Assembly: GCF_020497125.1 (NCBI RefSeq)
Contig: NC_059089.1
Coordinates: 28,166,282 to 28,230,281, forward strand
DNA length: 64,000 bases
Reading direction: 5' to 3'
Origin: Mauremys mutica
Lineage: Eukaryota; Chordata; Testudines; Geoemydidae
In this document: piece after piece, positions 24,533-37,524 of the stretch
Layout: each line of letters opens with the position of its first letter
Numbering within the stretch: the stretch's first letter is position 1
Translations under genes and position numbers: made by a program
The notes under the pieces: generated by a model
What the model saw: only the letters and a program-made list of their open reading frames with translations
Told to the model about the DNA's origin: nothing
Databases searched by the model: none

Positions 24533-26687
24533 GAAATTTACCTGATAGAAATATGTAGCCCTTCTAATGACTCAGAACACTTAAAAATTAAAATACTTTC
24601 AGAACTCCAACTTCTGATTTGCAGTTTGCTGGTACTTTAGGTGACTCTCCCTCTGCGAGGAAGTGTTAGCACTGGATGGCATGGGTGCTTGTGTGGGGCC
24701 AGAGCGCCCATGATGGAGAAGGATGACATCACCGCCAGGAAGCCATTGTGTTCACAACCCAACTCTGAGTAGCTCCCAGCATTGATTTTCTCTGATCTTT
24801 GAAAATCCACCCACCTACCTCCAAAGTAATGTGTCCCCGCAGCCCCCTCCTCCGCCACTCTGCCTCTACAGCCCTCGGCAGCCCCTCGTACATTATAGAT
24901 GTGGCAGGACCCTGCTGACTTCCTCTCTCTCCTGAGCTGCAGGCTGTGTTCTTTTGGGCACTTGTCAAGGTTTTTCCTCCAGTGAGTACATTTTACCCTC
25001 AGGACTGATGCACACGCTCCTGGCCACAGGTGTCCAGTGCTTATGGCCATGCCTGCTCTGTCAATGTGAAAGATGCTGGTTGCATTTCCTGTGCAGTGCT
25101 GTTTAGTCACACAACTGTCACTTTGGCTCTGGTGGGACAGGACTTACACGCAGACTTTTGTGGGGAATATTTTTATAGTCGTTCTTTCCAAATGTGAAGA
25201 GTGGAGACATTCACAGAGACACTTCGTAGCTGTAAACTGTTTTTAATGGTTATAGAAATTTGAATATGAATGAAGCTGCTTGGTGGGTGGGGTCGGTCTT
25301 CTGAAGTCTATTATCCGGAGTGCTTTGTCAGTTCATAGCTGCTTCATGGGCATGGGATTTCCAGGCTCTGGAAAAAACTGTCTGAGGTGAGCATGGTTGT
25401 CTGAGTCTGACCTGTCTCCTCTTTTAGCCTCTAGGCCTTTTACGACATTTCTTTGCATTCAGATTATACAGGCTCTAACCCCATCATATGGGCCAGGCCC
25501 AGCACCTTGATTGGAACCCAGAACCTGCAGGACAGGTGCTCTCTTCTCCCAGGCTTTTCCTTTCCTGGCATAAGGGAGGGGTTGGAATGGCACCATTCTG
25601 GCCACCCCAACAGACTTTTGCTGTGGCATCTCACTTTGTCAGCCTCATTGGATGTCTCTTGCACCCTGGTAAAGTCTGTGTGTTTAATGGCTGGAGTGTG
25701 CCTATTCTTGTCGTGACTCTTTGTTGTTATTTTTACTGCACCCGTAAGTGTGTTGGGCACTTACAGAGTAATTAGAAATACTAAGTCCCCGCCATTAATG
25801 GCTTCCCGTGAGATTTTGGATAGGATGCTATGAGTGAGGTTGCACACACAAGGCGGGAGAGAGGTGAGGGAGGCCAATACAGCCCACGTGCATTTGAATT
25901 GTGCACACAGGGACAGTCGGGAGAGCGAAGGCAAATCAGCTGACGGTGAAAAGTCAGTGTGCGTAAGTGAAAGCTCATTAGCCCCGGTGTGAATGCTCTT
26001 GTTCACGAGTGAAGTATCCTTAGTTTGCTCTAATATAATCCTTCTTGGGAGGATAACGTTAAAGCAATCTGAGGGCTCTCCACTCCTGAATGAGAGTGTC
26101 CACAGGGAGGGGGTTGACGTGCTTTGAGTTTTGGCTTCACGCTTTTTAATTGATTCGCCTTAACTTTTCTGCCTGTCTCCACACAGAGGCGGCTTTAGTG
26201 CTGAAGATGGGGCAGATGGCAAGATGTAAATAAATAAAACTCCTGTTCTCCTGGGAAGAGGGTCTGGGTCTCCCGGCTGCATGGCAGTTCAGGCCCGTGC
26301 TAGCCCAGGAATGTTTCTGGACAGGTCACAGACCAGCTCGCTTGTTAGCAGGATGCTTCCCACCAAGGGATCATTTAATCCTCAGTGCTGCTCTGGGGGA
26401 AACAGGTTTGGCTTTTCCTCCTGTTCACGTTTGCGGAAGGCCTACCTCTGGCTCGCTGTGGCATGACACTTTCTCCCAACAGCCTGCTATACCATAAACA
26501 CCAAACAGCATGTACACTTTCGAAGATGAAATCCTCCAAAATAAAGCCCTACCAAAACAAAACGCTACCCTGAACGCACAGCTCTCCCCTGGGGAGAGGA
26601 TCTGAGAATGAACCACAGGTAATGGCCATAAGTCACTTCATTTAATGCATGGCTAGAAGGGGCTTTCCTACTATGGTGATGAGCATA

Positions 26688-27097
26688 GTATAAGACAGGG
26701 CCACCCGGGGCGGGGGAGTGAGGCAATTTGCCCCGGGCCCAGCAGGGGCCCCCATGAGAGTTTTTTGGGGCCCCTGGAGCGGGGTCCTTCACTCGCTCCG
26801 GGGGCCCCGGAAAACTCTCACGGGGCCCGGCCCCCGGAGCTTCTTCCGCTCTGGGTCTTCAGCGGTGGAAGGCCCCCCCGCCTGCGAATTACCGCCGAAG
26901 ACCCAGCACTTCGGCAGCGGGTCCCGCTTCGGCGGTAATTTGGCGGCGGGGGTCCCCCGCTGCGGGTCTTCGGGGCACTTCGGCAGTGGGTCCCGGAGTG
27001 GAAGGACCCCCCGCCGCCGAATTACTACCGAAGCGGGGGCCCCCCGCCACCGAAGACCCCAGGCCTCCTGAATCCTCTGGGCGGCCCTGGTATAAGA
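26688..27097. mobile_element. hAT-type DNA transposon with perfect 8-bp target duplication
   Basis: The element proper runs 26696-27089. It begins CAGGGCCACCC and ends GGGCGGCCCTG, an inverted pair matching at 10 of 11 bases. It is flanked by a perfect 8-bp duplication GTATAAGA at 26688-26695 and 27090-27097, the hAT hallmark. The inside is extremely GC- and CpG-rich (repeated CCGAAGACCC and CTTCGGCGGTAATT words) and non-coding in any recognisable sense. The intact duplication and many CpGs point to a fairly recent insertion. Long open frames here are a side effect of the base composition. Confidence 0.85.
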
Positions 27098-28582
27098 CCC
27101 TCTATAGAACAGAACAGTGGCCATTGTTAATACTTTGTCTTGTTTCGTCTCATCATACAAAGTCGTCCCTTTGTTTCGTGAGACACTTCAAAGGCAAGTC
27201 CCAGGCACTTCAGTATGAGCTTTGGATCATACAGCATCTCCCTGGAAGAAGTACATTGAGCAAAGCCCTACATGATGTCTGTCAGAGCAAAGGAAAAGCC
27301 AAGCCCACGTGGCACAATACTGTACACAATGCAGCATGTTCCGTAAATGTGCCCAAGTTCTAACTTAGGGGCTGAAAACAATTCAAATGCAAAAGCCAGG
27401 AGCTCTGTAAGGAAGCAGCCGTTACTGATCAAGGTAAAGGCTCATCAGAAGAGAGGTGTTTGTCACCTCAAGTCATGAAACACTACTGCTATGCTGGGCA
27501 CTGCTTGATATTGTTTTTCAGGTGTCAGACCAAGTTGTACATGCCTGCAGCTCTATTTACCTACGATACAGACAGATATTTACATGTTTAATGAGTTCCA
27601 AGGAGTCTCTATCTCATTAAATTTAGAGCTGATGTTAACTGAAAAATGCCTATGCTCTTCTTCAGCTCAAAGCCTGAATACACAGCTTCATACCACTTTG
27701 GGAGACCGTTTCTCTCTCAGACTCTGCAAGAGTCCAATACCACTAGCCTCTTTTGTACCTGCTCTGGTGTCATTAATTAAGGGTTGTTGCCAGGAAGTGG
27801 CACTTCCCCAGGTGAGATCATTGAAGTTCAGTATGTGAGGAAGACTTCTAAAGAAGGTTTTATTAAAAAATCAATATCTTCATTTGTAAACACTTGCAAC
27901 TTGAAGGGCACATTTGAAGCTCTCTGCTTACTGCGGATGCTGGTGCAGCCACAGCTCTGAGGGGCTGCCTAGCTGTCCCCATTCTGCACTTGACATTTTT
28001 ATTTTCTAACAAAATCAAAACCAGGAGTATTTTTAAAAAATGTTTTGTTTGCTGGATGTCAGCACAGAACTTCCTATGTTGCAGCAAGTTGGTGACAAAA
28101 CCCAGCAGAGACGTAGAGAAATTCTAAGCATTGAGTTCAAATTAACAAAAGGATTTTTAATAATTTTAATAATAATGCAGTCAGCTAGGGCCAAAACACC
28201 CATCTTCTGCTTTTAATTAATGTTGTTCCAAGTAAAAGAGAGATTTTCCAATGCTATCTCCATACTCAGCCTTCTTTCCAAAATTGTGAAGGCATCCATT
28301 CATCGCAGTTACTAGTGTGGGCGTGGGGTGAGCTAGCAACATCCACTTGTATCTGACATGTCTCCAGTTTACTGCTTCTGACTGGGCAAAAGCCTGCCAA
28401 GTAGGCCTCAGCCCTGGTGTGGCTGTCCCTTGTTAGTCACTGCAGGAGTTGTCTGCTCATATTCTCTGTTGTTCCTAATGTGAAGGACACACGCACAAAT
28501 GGGTTTCTGGCTTCCGGAATTAGAAATTACAGAAAGTATGCTTTCTATCTCATGTGCAGATAAGGATTCTCTTTCCTCCTTC

Positions 28583-28707
28583 TAGGATGATCAGATGTCT
28601 CGATTTTATAGGGACAGCCCCGATATTCGGGGCTTTTTCTTATATGGGCACCTATTAGCCCCCCACACTCTGTCCCGATTTTTCATATTTGCTGTCTGGT
28701 CACCCTA
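28583..28707. mobile_element. Short TIR element (MITE-like)
   Basis: This 125-bp unit begins TAGGATGATCAGATGTC and ends GTCTGGTCACCCTA. The ends are inverted copies matching at 11 of 13 bases. It also has internal complementarity (TCGATTTTATAGGGACAG against CTGTCCCGATTTTTC). It looks like a small non-autonomous DNA transposon I associate with reptile genomes. The superfamily cannot be set, since no clear target duplication is visible beyond a possible TA. Confidence 0.65.
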
Positions 28708-30968
28708 CCTCCTCCTGAGGTGTTAGTTCAAGGGAATTCCTTTAAAAGTGCCACTAATCTTGGTCCAAGATTGTTCTTCTGGAGCGCAGTGAGTGCCCTG
28801 GTAGAATTGTCTCAGAGAGGGGTTTGCATAAAGGTTCAGAGCTTTAATTTGTATGTGCATTAAGCAGGATCTGGAATGGTGTAGGCAAAAGTGATGCCAG
28901 GGACATCAAATAGCCGAGTGTGGGAGTAAGGGAATGAACAGGCTGAGCTTAGTAGCGCGGCGCTAAACTTTCAGATCTCTCTGCCTGGTGCACAAGGGCA
29001 GCCTACCCGGCAGTGCCCTGGGGCAGGCGGCCTGTGAGTGTATTCAGTAGTAAGGTTAAAGGAGAGAACAAGCAAGTGCATGTGGGGTGCCTGGAGTCTT
29101 TCCCATCGTTGTACGCAGCCCAGGTTGCTCTAACAAGAGAGGCCTGGCCACCGTCTTTAGTGAGGGGGGATCCGAGCATGCAACACACACTCTCTGAGAA
29201 CACTCCTCTTCTTCCCAAGGGCCTGCACACTGCTTCATTTCATGCCTCTCCCCCATCTCAGCTTGCCCCTCAGCTGAGCAGGCTGGTGCTCTGATGCAGA
29301 GGTTCTCCAGCCCTTTCTGAATGCTCGTCTCTCTTCTTTCTATCGCTCACGTTCTGGAGCCCGGCTGTCTGGTCTCCTAAGGCCACTTTGTGCCATGCAC
29401 AACTCCTTGGAATGGCCAGTGGGGAATTCCCCTTGCATGGGCAAGCTCTGTGCCCAGGGAAGGCTGTGCCACCCCAGTGTAAAGGGAGGGAGGCCAGGTC
29501 AGGGGAGCTCCAGAGGCGGGACATAAGCAGGACGGGAGAGGGATTGGTGGAGCTCACTTCAGTCCCCTGATCCTTCCCTGTCCATTATGAACCTCGTGCC
29601 AGGATATTGCCCCTGCTGCCCTTACCTTCACTGGGGCCACAGGACCAACAACCAGCTCTCTGCAGCACAGCTCTGGGGCCAGGACATAAGTAACTCAGCC
29701 TCCAGAACAAAACTGAACCCAGGTGTCCTGGGAGCAAACCCCACATTCCCTCTTTCACAGCTCGCCAGCACCCCCATCTGAACAGAACCCCCTGCTCTCC
29801 TCACCGTGCGAACCACAGGGCTGTCCTTGTTCTCCTAGTACAGGTCACTGGCTCCTCCGCTCCCAAAATGCTGCTTGTGGTAGGGGGCTGCTTTCACTTG
29901 CTCTCATTAGGCCATTTGACTAATGACTGGAGGAGTCTACTGAGCTGTTCTGGGACTGATGGACTCTCGCTAGTTCTCTTCTAGCAGCCTGTGAAGGCAG
30001 CCTCTGTTGGAATGGCACAGATGGCCGGCCCGAACGGCAAAGTAAACTACAATATGTCTTGGAGACACTGTCAGGCTGCAGCTTATTTGTCATGTCGTAG
30101 AAGCCTATTGGGTTAGGGAGTAACTTTGTCTTTCCCCTGTCTCCTGGTCTGAGGAATTATTTACAGTGTGTCTGCTCTGTGGGCTGGGAGAGAAGCTGGA
30201 GACAGGCCACAATAAACGGGTCAGTTTCTTAACGTGGGGATTTTCTTTGTTTAAAAAAAAAAGCTGAAGGCGGGGGGAGGGGTCAGCCCATCAATCAGCG
30301 AACGCAGCCTCTTGCCATGACAGGCAAATTTAATGGCAGAGGGTTGGGCCAGGTTTTTGGTGGCGATTGCTGGTCTTTTGCTCTTGTTAGTGATGTGCAA
30401 ATGTGTGTTGGTGTTGTTCCATCTGGGACGAAGCGCACTGTAGCACAGAAAAACACACACGTGTTACTTTTCAGGCTTGATGTTCAGACTGCTATGGACA
30501 GAAATGCAAAGGTAGGGGGCTTCTCTGTACAGGATGGAGAATATGGCTCATTCCAAAAAACTCCTGTCATCTTCACGATCCATTGCAGGGTAGTGTAAAG
30601 TGTTTTTCCATATTTATGAATAATTTTCCTCTGTACAGAGATCACATTACATTTCGCTCATTTTTTACCTTGGTGCGCTGCAGAATCTCCCGTGTGTTTA
30701 GTAAAGCACTGTTAGTAAAAAGGATAAAATTTTGCTAAAAATTCTGAGCAGGAGGTAGAAATGCACAGGTGAGAACCAAAGCTTTAGGTATGTTGGAAGT
30801 TAAATAAAAGTGTCACACTTAGCAATAAAACACTTTGTTCCAAAAGACAAGGATTATAGAGAAGTCTTATAGAAATCAGTGGAAATTCTAACTTATTTCT
30901 AGGTTCTTAAGTGATTCTTTGGGATTTAATAGATTACCATGTCTCTGCTATTGAATCTTCTAGGATGG

Positions 30969-31611
30969 TGTGGCAGAGCTCTGACCTTGCTCCCATGGGT
31001 CCTGCGCTTCTAGGCGGTTTATGCTAGCCTCACTGCGACCCTCCACGTAGCCCTTCTCACTCTAGGGCCAGGGTTACAGTCTACTGAGCCCTTTTCATCA
31101 TAGGCCTGCAAGGAGGTTGGTGAGAGAACTTCCACAGTCTCTGTTCAGCCTCCTGTCCTGACAGGGGCCTGACCTCCCCTCCCAGGAGCTGTTCCTGTAG
31201 TGGTGGGTTGGGGGGAACCTGGGCCCGCCCTCTACTCCGGGTTCCAGCCCAGGGACCCTAATGGTAGCAGTTGTTGGCAGCCAACCTTTCACTGCCAGAG
31301 CTGCTACATTCCCCTGGGCCACTTCCCCACAGCTCTCCTGCTTCTCCCTTCTTCACCCTTACCTTAGGGCTCCTTTAACGATGGTTTGAGGGTGTCTTCA
31401 GTAACCAGCCCTTCAGCCGCACTTCCTCTCCTCTGGCTCCCTGACTCCCCTGCCTGACTGGAGTGAGCCCTTTTTATAGTATCAGCAGGGCCTTAATTAG
31501 AGTCAGGTGGTCACATTAACTGAATGGCCTCACCTGACTCGTTACAGGTTAATTAGAGTCAGGTGTTCTCATTAGTCTGGAGCAGCCCCTGTTCTCATCA
31601 GTCAGGGAACA
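30969..31611 (-). mobile_element. Probable solo LTR
   Basis: Read on the minus strand the unit starts TGTTCCCTGACTGATG and ends AGCTCTGCCACA, giving TG...CA ends. A TATA-like box in a promoter-like setting (ACTATAAAAAGGGCTCACTCC read on the minus strand, near 31461-31480) follows a run of short repeated words (CACCTGACTCTAATTAA twice). No target duplication is visible and no internal coding region adjoins, so the borders and class (Gypsy or ERV) are uncertain. Confidence 0.5.
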
Positions 31612-31744
31612 GAAAACTGTTAATCCAGTGACCAGTATATCTGCCTTCTGCTATTCTGCTGTACCCAACTGGCCTGGGTCGATCACAGATGGTTTGAAAA
31701 GAAAGCTCTTAGTATTTGTTACCATCGTGCATAGGAGCCAGGTC

Positions 31745-31820
31745 ACGGACCAGGACCCGTTTGTCACAGGTGCTGTACAGCCACAGGACAGAGAGATGGT
31801 CCCTGCCCCAAGGGGCTTAT
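31745..31820 (-). repeat. MIR-like SINE tail fragment
   Basis: The words GGTGCTGTACAGCCACAG, GATGGTCCCTGCCCCAAG and GGGCTTATCATCCAG match, in reverse orientation, the tail of the MIR-like copy at 48460-48706. Old and diverged. Confidence 0.45.
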
Positions 31821-33319
31821 CATCCAGAGAAGATTCTTTTCCATTAAATTCTAATAGTTCTCCAAGTAATTTCTGTAGAACCCCATTGGCTTTGTCCCTA
31901 TTGCATTCTCCAGGAACGCGGCAGAAGGAAAGCGTTCCCATCAGTCTTGTCATACGCCTTTCTCAACAGACAATACTCACCTGGAGCAATATTGCTGAGT
32001 CCAGCAGCCTTTTAAATGGTGAAAAGCCACAGGGCAGTGGGTAAGAACGAGCCAAAGTATAAAGTACACATGTGTCCCCATCCATGCTGTGAGGGGTTTC
32101 CTCCCACCAACTGGAAAACCTCATATGCTAATAGAAAAAAACAAAACATTTTCTAAAATTGTGTGTGATGGCCAAATCTATGGGGTGGCAGTGCCAGAGT
32201 AAGTGAAACCTGCTCCCCTTCTTCCACCCTGCGCAGCCTGTTGTTCTTACAGCTGCTAAAACATTGCTTTGGTCCGATCCTACCTGGTACTGAATGACCC
32301 CAACACCAGGGAGTCCAGTTGCAGTTGAGAGGACTCATGACCCTGAAAGATTCAGAGGGTATTGGAGAGGAAGGACAGGACATTTCTGTTCCTTATAGAA
32401 ACATAATTATCCAAGGATAATTATCAAGCAGCAGAAATGCAGAGGATGAAAGACACACTGAATACAGTGCAGCTTCCTTAGTAACATGAGCATGGGAGGT
32501 GTTGTGATGCCCTATTACCCCAAGCCTGCTCATAAGGGTCACTAGCACCCCAGGCACATCACTTCCAGACAGTGGGTCTGTGCCATTCATCTGAGAGCAG
32601 AACTTGGCCCTTTAGAGCTCCTGCCTTCTCCAACTCCCCTTTGGCATTCACACTGCTAACTTCACTTTCCGCTCCAGCTAGTAACACAGGTTATTATTTG
32701 GTCTCCTTCCAGTAACCGCCACTGCTGGAAGGGTGTGTGTGAAAACTAGCAGAGAGTGCATGGCCTGCCCCGGATGGAGGGATTACTCCGGGCATGGCTT
32801 TGGCATATCCTTGCTTGTCAGACTCTTCTGCCTCTAGCAGAAGCGAGGTTTCACATACACAATTCGATCCTAACGTGTGTCTATGGGCAGCCGACCTGTT
32901 CTACACTGGAAACAACACTTCTCCTCCTCCTCTGTGTCCCCAGCAGCTCTGTCCTGTCGACTGTGAGCTCCTTGTAAAGCACTGAGCCCATTCTCATTAC
33001 CCCATAATTAATAATCAGAATTACAGAGAGTATGTATCTTCTAAAGGGAAAAACGTCTGCACCATCACAGCAGATTTATCAGGAGGTGGCACTTGTCCCT
33101 GAATCCTGCGCAAACCCCACCTACGCTGTTGCTGTTGGTTGCCCATAGAACAGACACCAAGATTGAGATTTGCAAAGGAGCCTCAGGGAGTTAGGTGTCT
33201 GGCTCACATTTGAATTGCAGTGGGATTTGAGTACAAAGTGCCCTTAGCGTCCATTGAAAATCCAAGCCTCAGACAACTCATGGCCAGGTCTCCTTATTAA
33301 TAGGATTGATTATTTATAT

Positions 33320-33410
33320 GGCAGTAGCACCAAGAGGCGCCAGCCAAAATCTGAACCACATTGTGCGGGCACTGCACAAACATATTACGTCCTTGCCCCA
33401 AAGTACTTGG
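33320..33410 (-). repeat. MIR-like SINE tail fragment
   Basis: Plus-strand words GCAGTAGCACCAAGAGGC, CCACATTGTGCGGGCACTG and CGTCCTTGCCCCAAAG follow the same order as in the family tail seen at 48460-48560. Fragment only. Confidence 0.45.
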
Positions 33411-35908
33411 GCAATCCATTGAATTTACTATCTCATATTAGTGATACCGTCTCTTTTAGCATTTGTCCTTGGTGTCCACAAATGAAGCATCATGTCTTTT
33501 TTTTAGTATATTGATTTAATTTCACAATGGATAGTGATCCTTTGTGTGAGGAGCTACCAGCTTTGAACTCTAGAGTTGCCCGCGTCCTGTGCCGATCATT
33601 AACTTGTTCCCACATAGTCCCAGGTTCTCGGGGGAAACAATGAAGACGTTATGTCCCTCTGGTAGTTGTTCAGCTGAAAATGATGTTTTCTTTAACCAGG
33701 TGAGCTTTGCCATTTTCATGGGACTGAAGCTATCTTCTGAGATGCTCATCTCTGTAAAACACAAACACTGCACTGTGCTTTCAGTTCTGGAGAGAGGCTT
33801 ACAGAATTTTGTACTATTGCAGCAAGCTGGTTTTAGAATCTAAGGAAACTTAAATGTTAAAAGTGGCAGCAATATATTCAGTGTTTTAATGGTTAATGGT
33901 TAATTTTCACACAATCAGGAGGGATGTTTTTGCAGGTTTTTAATATCAGCAGTTGAAAATTCCTGTAGAAAAATTTACGTGAAAAGAAAGCAATAAAAGA
34001 AATTCAAAGCTCTCAAATCCTAGGGTGAGAATTTCAGTGCAGAAGTGGCTGTTATTTCCTTGGGACTCTAGGTAGGTAAAACTCTTCTGTGGCTGCGTCT
34101 CCCTCCACAGTGGTGTGAAGGATTAGTGCTCACTGCAGTGTGCACACGGAACCCGCCAAGCACTAAAGCAGCTAGTCATCTATACCCAGGAGCTAAATAG
34201 GACAGTGTGAGCATTTTTCATTTCCCTGACGTTACCATTAATAAAGCAATGATCCAAAAGAAGCTTTGCTGAGTCTGTTCTTTATGCTTCCATCACTCAC
34301 GACTAGATAATTTCACACAGGATCGTTTTTAAATTAAATGACGATAAAAGCGCTCTGCTGTTCTGTGTTCACTAGTTCATAGAAGTCTATCAAGTCATTA
34401 ATGTGTCATGACAAACTGCTAGATGGATACAAGAGTAATTAATTATTTGCATAAATAACAGGTTGAACTTGGTGCTGTGAACCACAATAACATATGTATC
34501 ACATCGAGGGTATCTCAGAACCTTTCACAAAGGGTTCATAAAAAGAATTAAAACTTAACATTTTTGAAATCATATTTTCATCATTTTTTAAATGGTCAAA
34601 AGCTTGGCTTGAGTTTTGATGCTCTTTGTTATAAAGTTCTTTTTTAATGGCCATTTTAAGAAAGCATCTGATCATTGGAGGTTTCAGGGAACAATTATAC
34701 AGATTTCTATAATCACTATTAATCGCCACATATTTTTCAAGATAATCACAGCAATTATTATTTAGATTCCTCTTGTATGTGCACATTGTAGAAAAGAACA
34801 AGTGCTTATTATAGTGAGTAGTGTAGTGAACTACAGTTTAAATTCTTTGTCATCTAGAAACTCATTATGTTAGCTGATGCTGCCTATGAAAGTTCGTCAT
34901 CGTGGTTAAATTAGGGTAGCATTGGCAGATCTGATTATTTAAATCTGGTAGCTTTGCTAAAAATATAGTTATTCTAGGAAGATGAATTACTAATTTGACA
35001 ACTGAGATTTAGTTGGAATCTACAGCATTAGGAAGAAGGCAGCATCTATCGTAAAGCAAGCAAAGAAGGGTGACAGGGTTGTTTTTTTTCATATTAAAGA
35101 GAGAGTTTCTAAGTGAACTAACAAGTTGTATTTATAGGACATAGTTTTGTGACATGCCCTTTAAAGGTTAATATTAAATCTTAGTAATTTACAACAAATT
35201 GCACTTGGAGACATATCAGATCAGTTAAAAATGAATTCACTATTCTGCAGTTCTGCATCAAATGAGATTGTCATTTTGGCCCTAGCTTCCGTCATCTACT
35301 GCTTCCTTTTGGGGGAATTCTCTGGGAAATTCGGTCCATCACATTTTGTGTTTTGTATGAGTGGGATTCTCACTTCCGGCTCCCTGTTCCTCCTGTATCC
35401 AATTCCAGTGAATGAGCTAATTGAATGTGACCCTTGGGGAGGAGCTGCATCTGGGAGATAGAAAAATGTTGGCAACTGTTGTTTATTTTCTGAAATTCCT
35501 TTTTGCTTTTTCAGTGTAAATCTGAGAAGGGTGCAGGCACCTCACTAATCTGATACAGATGCCGTAGACATAGTTATGCAGAGGGAAGGAAACAACTACC
35601 CTTTCTTTCCTTCCCTGCATTTCAAATTCTCGGTTTTCCAATACCATGAGACTGTTTCTTTTCTCAACCTGGTTTCACACATGGAGTAGCTCCTGATTTG
35701 CACTGTTATGAGGAGAGAATTGAGTTTCTTGGCTTTAGGGTTCCTAGTGACTTTTGTTTCAGAAGGAAAACCCTTAGACTTAGATTATTCCCGTCCATTT
35801 CTCATAGGAAGAGATATTGTACTGATGCCTTTCAGATCTACCTGGGCAAAGACTAGGCAACCCAGGGAAATGGTGTCTGGATGCAGAATACGTGTCACTT
35901 CTAGGTCA

Positions 35909-36060
35909 TAGAATCATAGAAATGTAGGCCCGGAAGACACCTTGAGAAGTCATTGAGTCCAGCCCCCTGAACTGAGGCAACAACAAGTAAACCTAGACCA
36001 TCCCTGACAGGCGTTTGTCCAACCTGTTCTCTGGTTCCAATCCATGTCTGGTCAGTAATA
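35909..36060 (-). mobile_element. CR1 LINE 3' end fragment
   Basis: On the plus strand it starts TCATAGAATCATAGAAATG, the reverse complement of the CR1 terminal octamer repeat. GAAGACACCTTGAGAAGTC, GAGTCCAGCCCCCTGA and CCAACCTGTTC follow. It is the tail of a CR1 inserted on the minus strand, diverged and non-coding. Confidence 0.8.
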
Positions 36061-37431
36061 ACCACAAGTCATTGCTTTTACACAACTGTTTGGAGACCTG
36101 CCATATATGAAAAGTGTTGGTCTGTCTCTAGTGCAGGGGAGCCATATGCCATCAGTGAAATAGCCATCCCAGCATGGTGACGATTTCAGCTTAAATAGGA
36201 AGGCATGAATTGTCCAGGGACACTGAGTGAACTTGGTGCTGGCACGCTCAGAGGTGGAGTGTGTTGGGGTGGCAGGTTGTACTAACTGCTGGGATCTGAT
36301 GCTGAGCTCTTTTGAGGATGAAAAGAGACTATTCCAGTTTCTTTACATGTGGGTTTGTGCAGGGTTATTGTTTAGATACTGAAATCGATACAATCTCAAA
36401 ATACATTTCAAATCTACGTGATTACTATCAACTTCACACCTTTATGGAAAAGCCCGACAGAATTTAATAGAGAATGATAATCTTTCTGTAGGACTTCTGC
36501 ATCACTCTGAGGTATTTAATGGGGAAATATATCCCTGCTGTAGCTTTCTATAGGATAGTTTTAAAAACTGATAGAAAGAACACCATTCTCTGTTAAATCT
36601 TGCAGGTCTTTAGAATTGATTTTCAGCAGATCCCTATTGATTTCTTGCCTATTTAAATTCTGTAGCCCTCTCCCAAAAGAGACAGGAATCATAACTAAGC
36701 CATGATTCCTCAACAAGTGTAGGCTGAGAATTGCTTGAACCCGGAAGGTTTGCAGAGTCAGTCACTGCCTTAGTATGAATTTATTAGATCCTTGGACGAG
36801 TCTGGAAGCTTCCCTTGGGAGCTTTCCACATGCAGTTAGCATCCAGTGATGGGAGGAGGAAGAGAGAAGTGTAAGGATGAGAGCATGACACCATCAGGCG
36901 TCATCTGTAGAAATAAAAGTTTCTGGTTTTGGTTTCTGAGAACTCTGGCTCCGTTGTTTCTCCTATTCAGTCTTCCCATAGATCGGTCACTGATTATTTA
37001 GTCTTTCAAGACAGAGTACGCTGGGTGAGTGTTTGTCTTGGTTTCTCAAAGATGTCACCTAGGATATGGGAGCAGTCTTTCTCCTTGGCCGTGTCAAACA
37101 CCAGATGTGTTCCATGCCCTGAGGGAACAGTTCAGGTCTCTGTGTTTCTCCTGCAACCAGCCCGAGGGAAAGAAAATGTTATGGAATTAACCGGCTGCAC
37201 AGGCCCTGGAACCACATTTGTTAAAGAGCTGCTGGCACCTCCTGAAAAAAGTGGGGAAATGTTTTATTCTGCCAAGGGAGACCCTGTTTTCTGTAGTTCT
37301 TTCCCTTGAGGACTATTCTCAGCCACCCAGATACAGGATCTGGGTCTTAATGTTTAATCTCTCAGCTAATAACTTTAATTGATATTTTGGTTTGTTTTAG
37401 TGCGGAGACTTTATTGATGAGGAGTCTTTTT

Positions 37432-37460
37432 CATTATTATTATTATTTATTTTATTATTT
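37432..37460. repeat. (TTA)n-rich microsatellite
   Basis: Imperfect TTA or TTTA repeats. Confidence 0.7.
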
Positions 37461-37524
37461 CTACTTACTTACCGTAGATAATAGGATGGTCTCTCACTCG
37501 CCTTTGTCATCAGTTGTGGATGAC

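Larger units (their letters stand above)
20150..24620. promoter_or_regulatory. AT-rich, repeat-poor block, candidate conserved regulatory DNA
   Basis: Across about 4.5 kb I recognise no transposable element, although neighbouring DNA carries them. The block is full of homeodomain-type words (TAATTA, ATTAAT, TTAATTAG, GATTAGCATAATTAATGA near 23660) and POU octamers, densest at 24180-24540. This looks like the conserved noncoding clusters found around developmental genes. In amniotes MVB12B sits between PBX3 and LMX1B, two homeobox genes with large regulatory domains, so the block could serve one of them rather than MVB12B. The motif content is seen in the sequence; conservation and function are inferred. 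Confidence 0.45.

Noticed and set aside
26718..27363. Overlapping open frames on both strands and a CpG-island-like block
   Set aside because: They fall within or run out of a GC-rich hAT element with an 8-bp target duplication; long frames are expected there by composition, and the CpG content belongs to the transposon, not a promoter.
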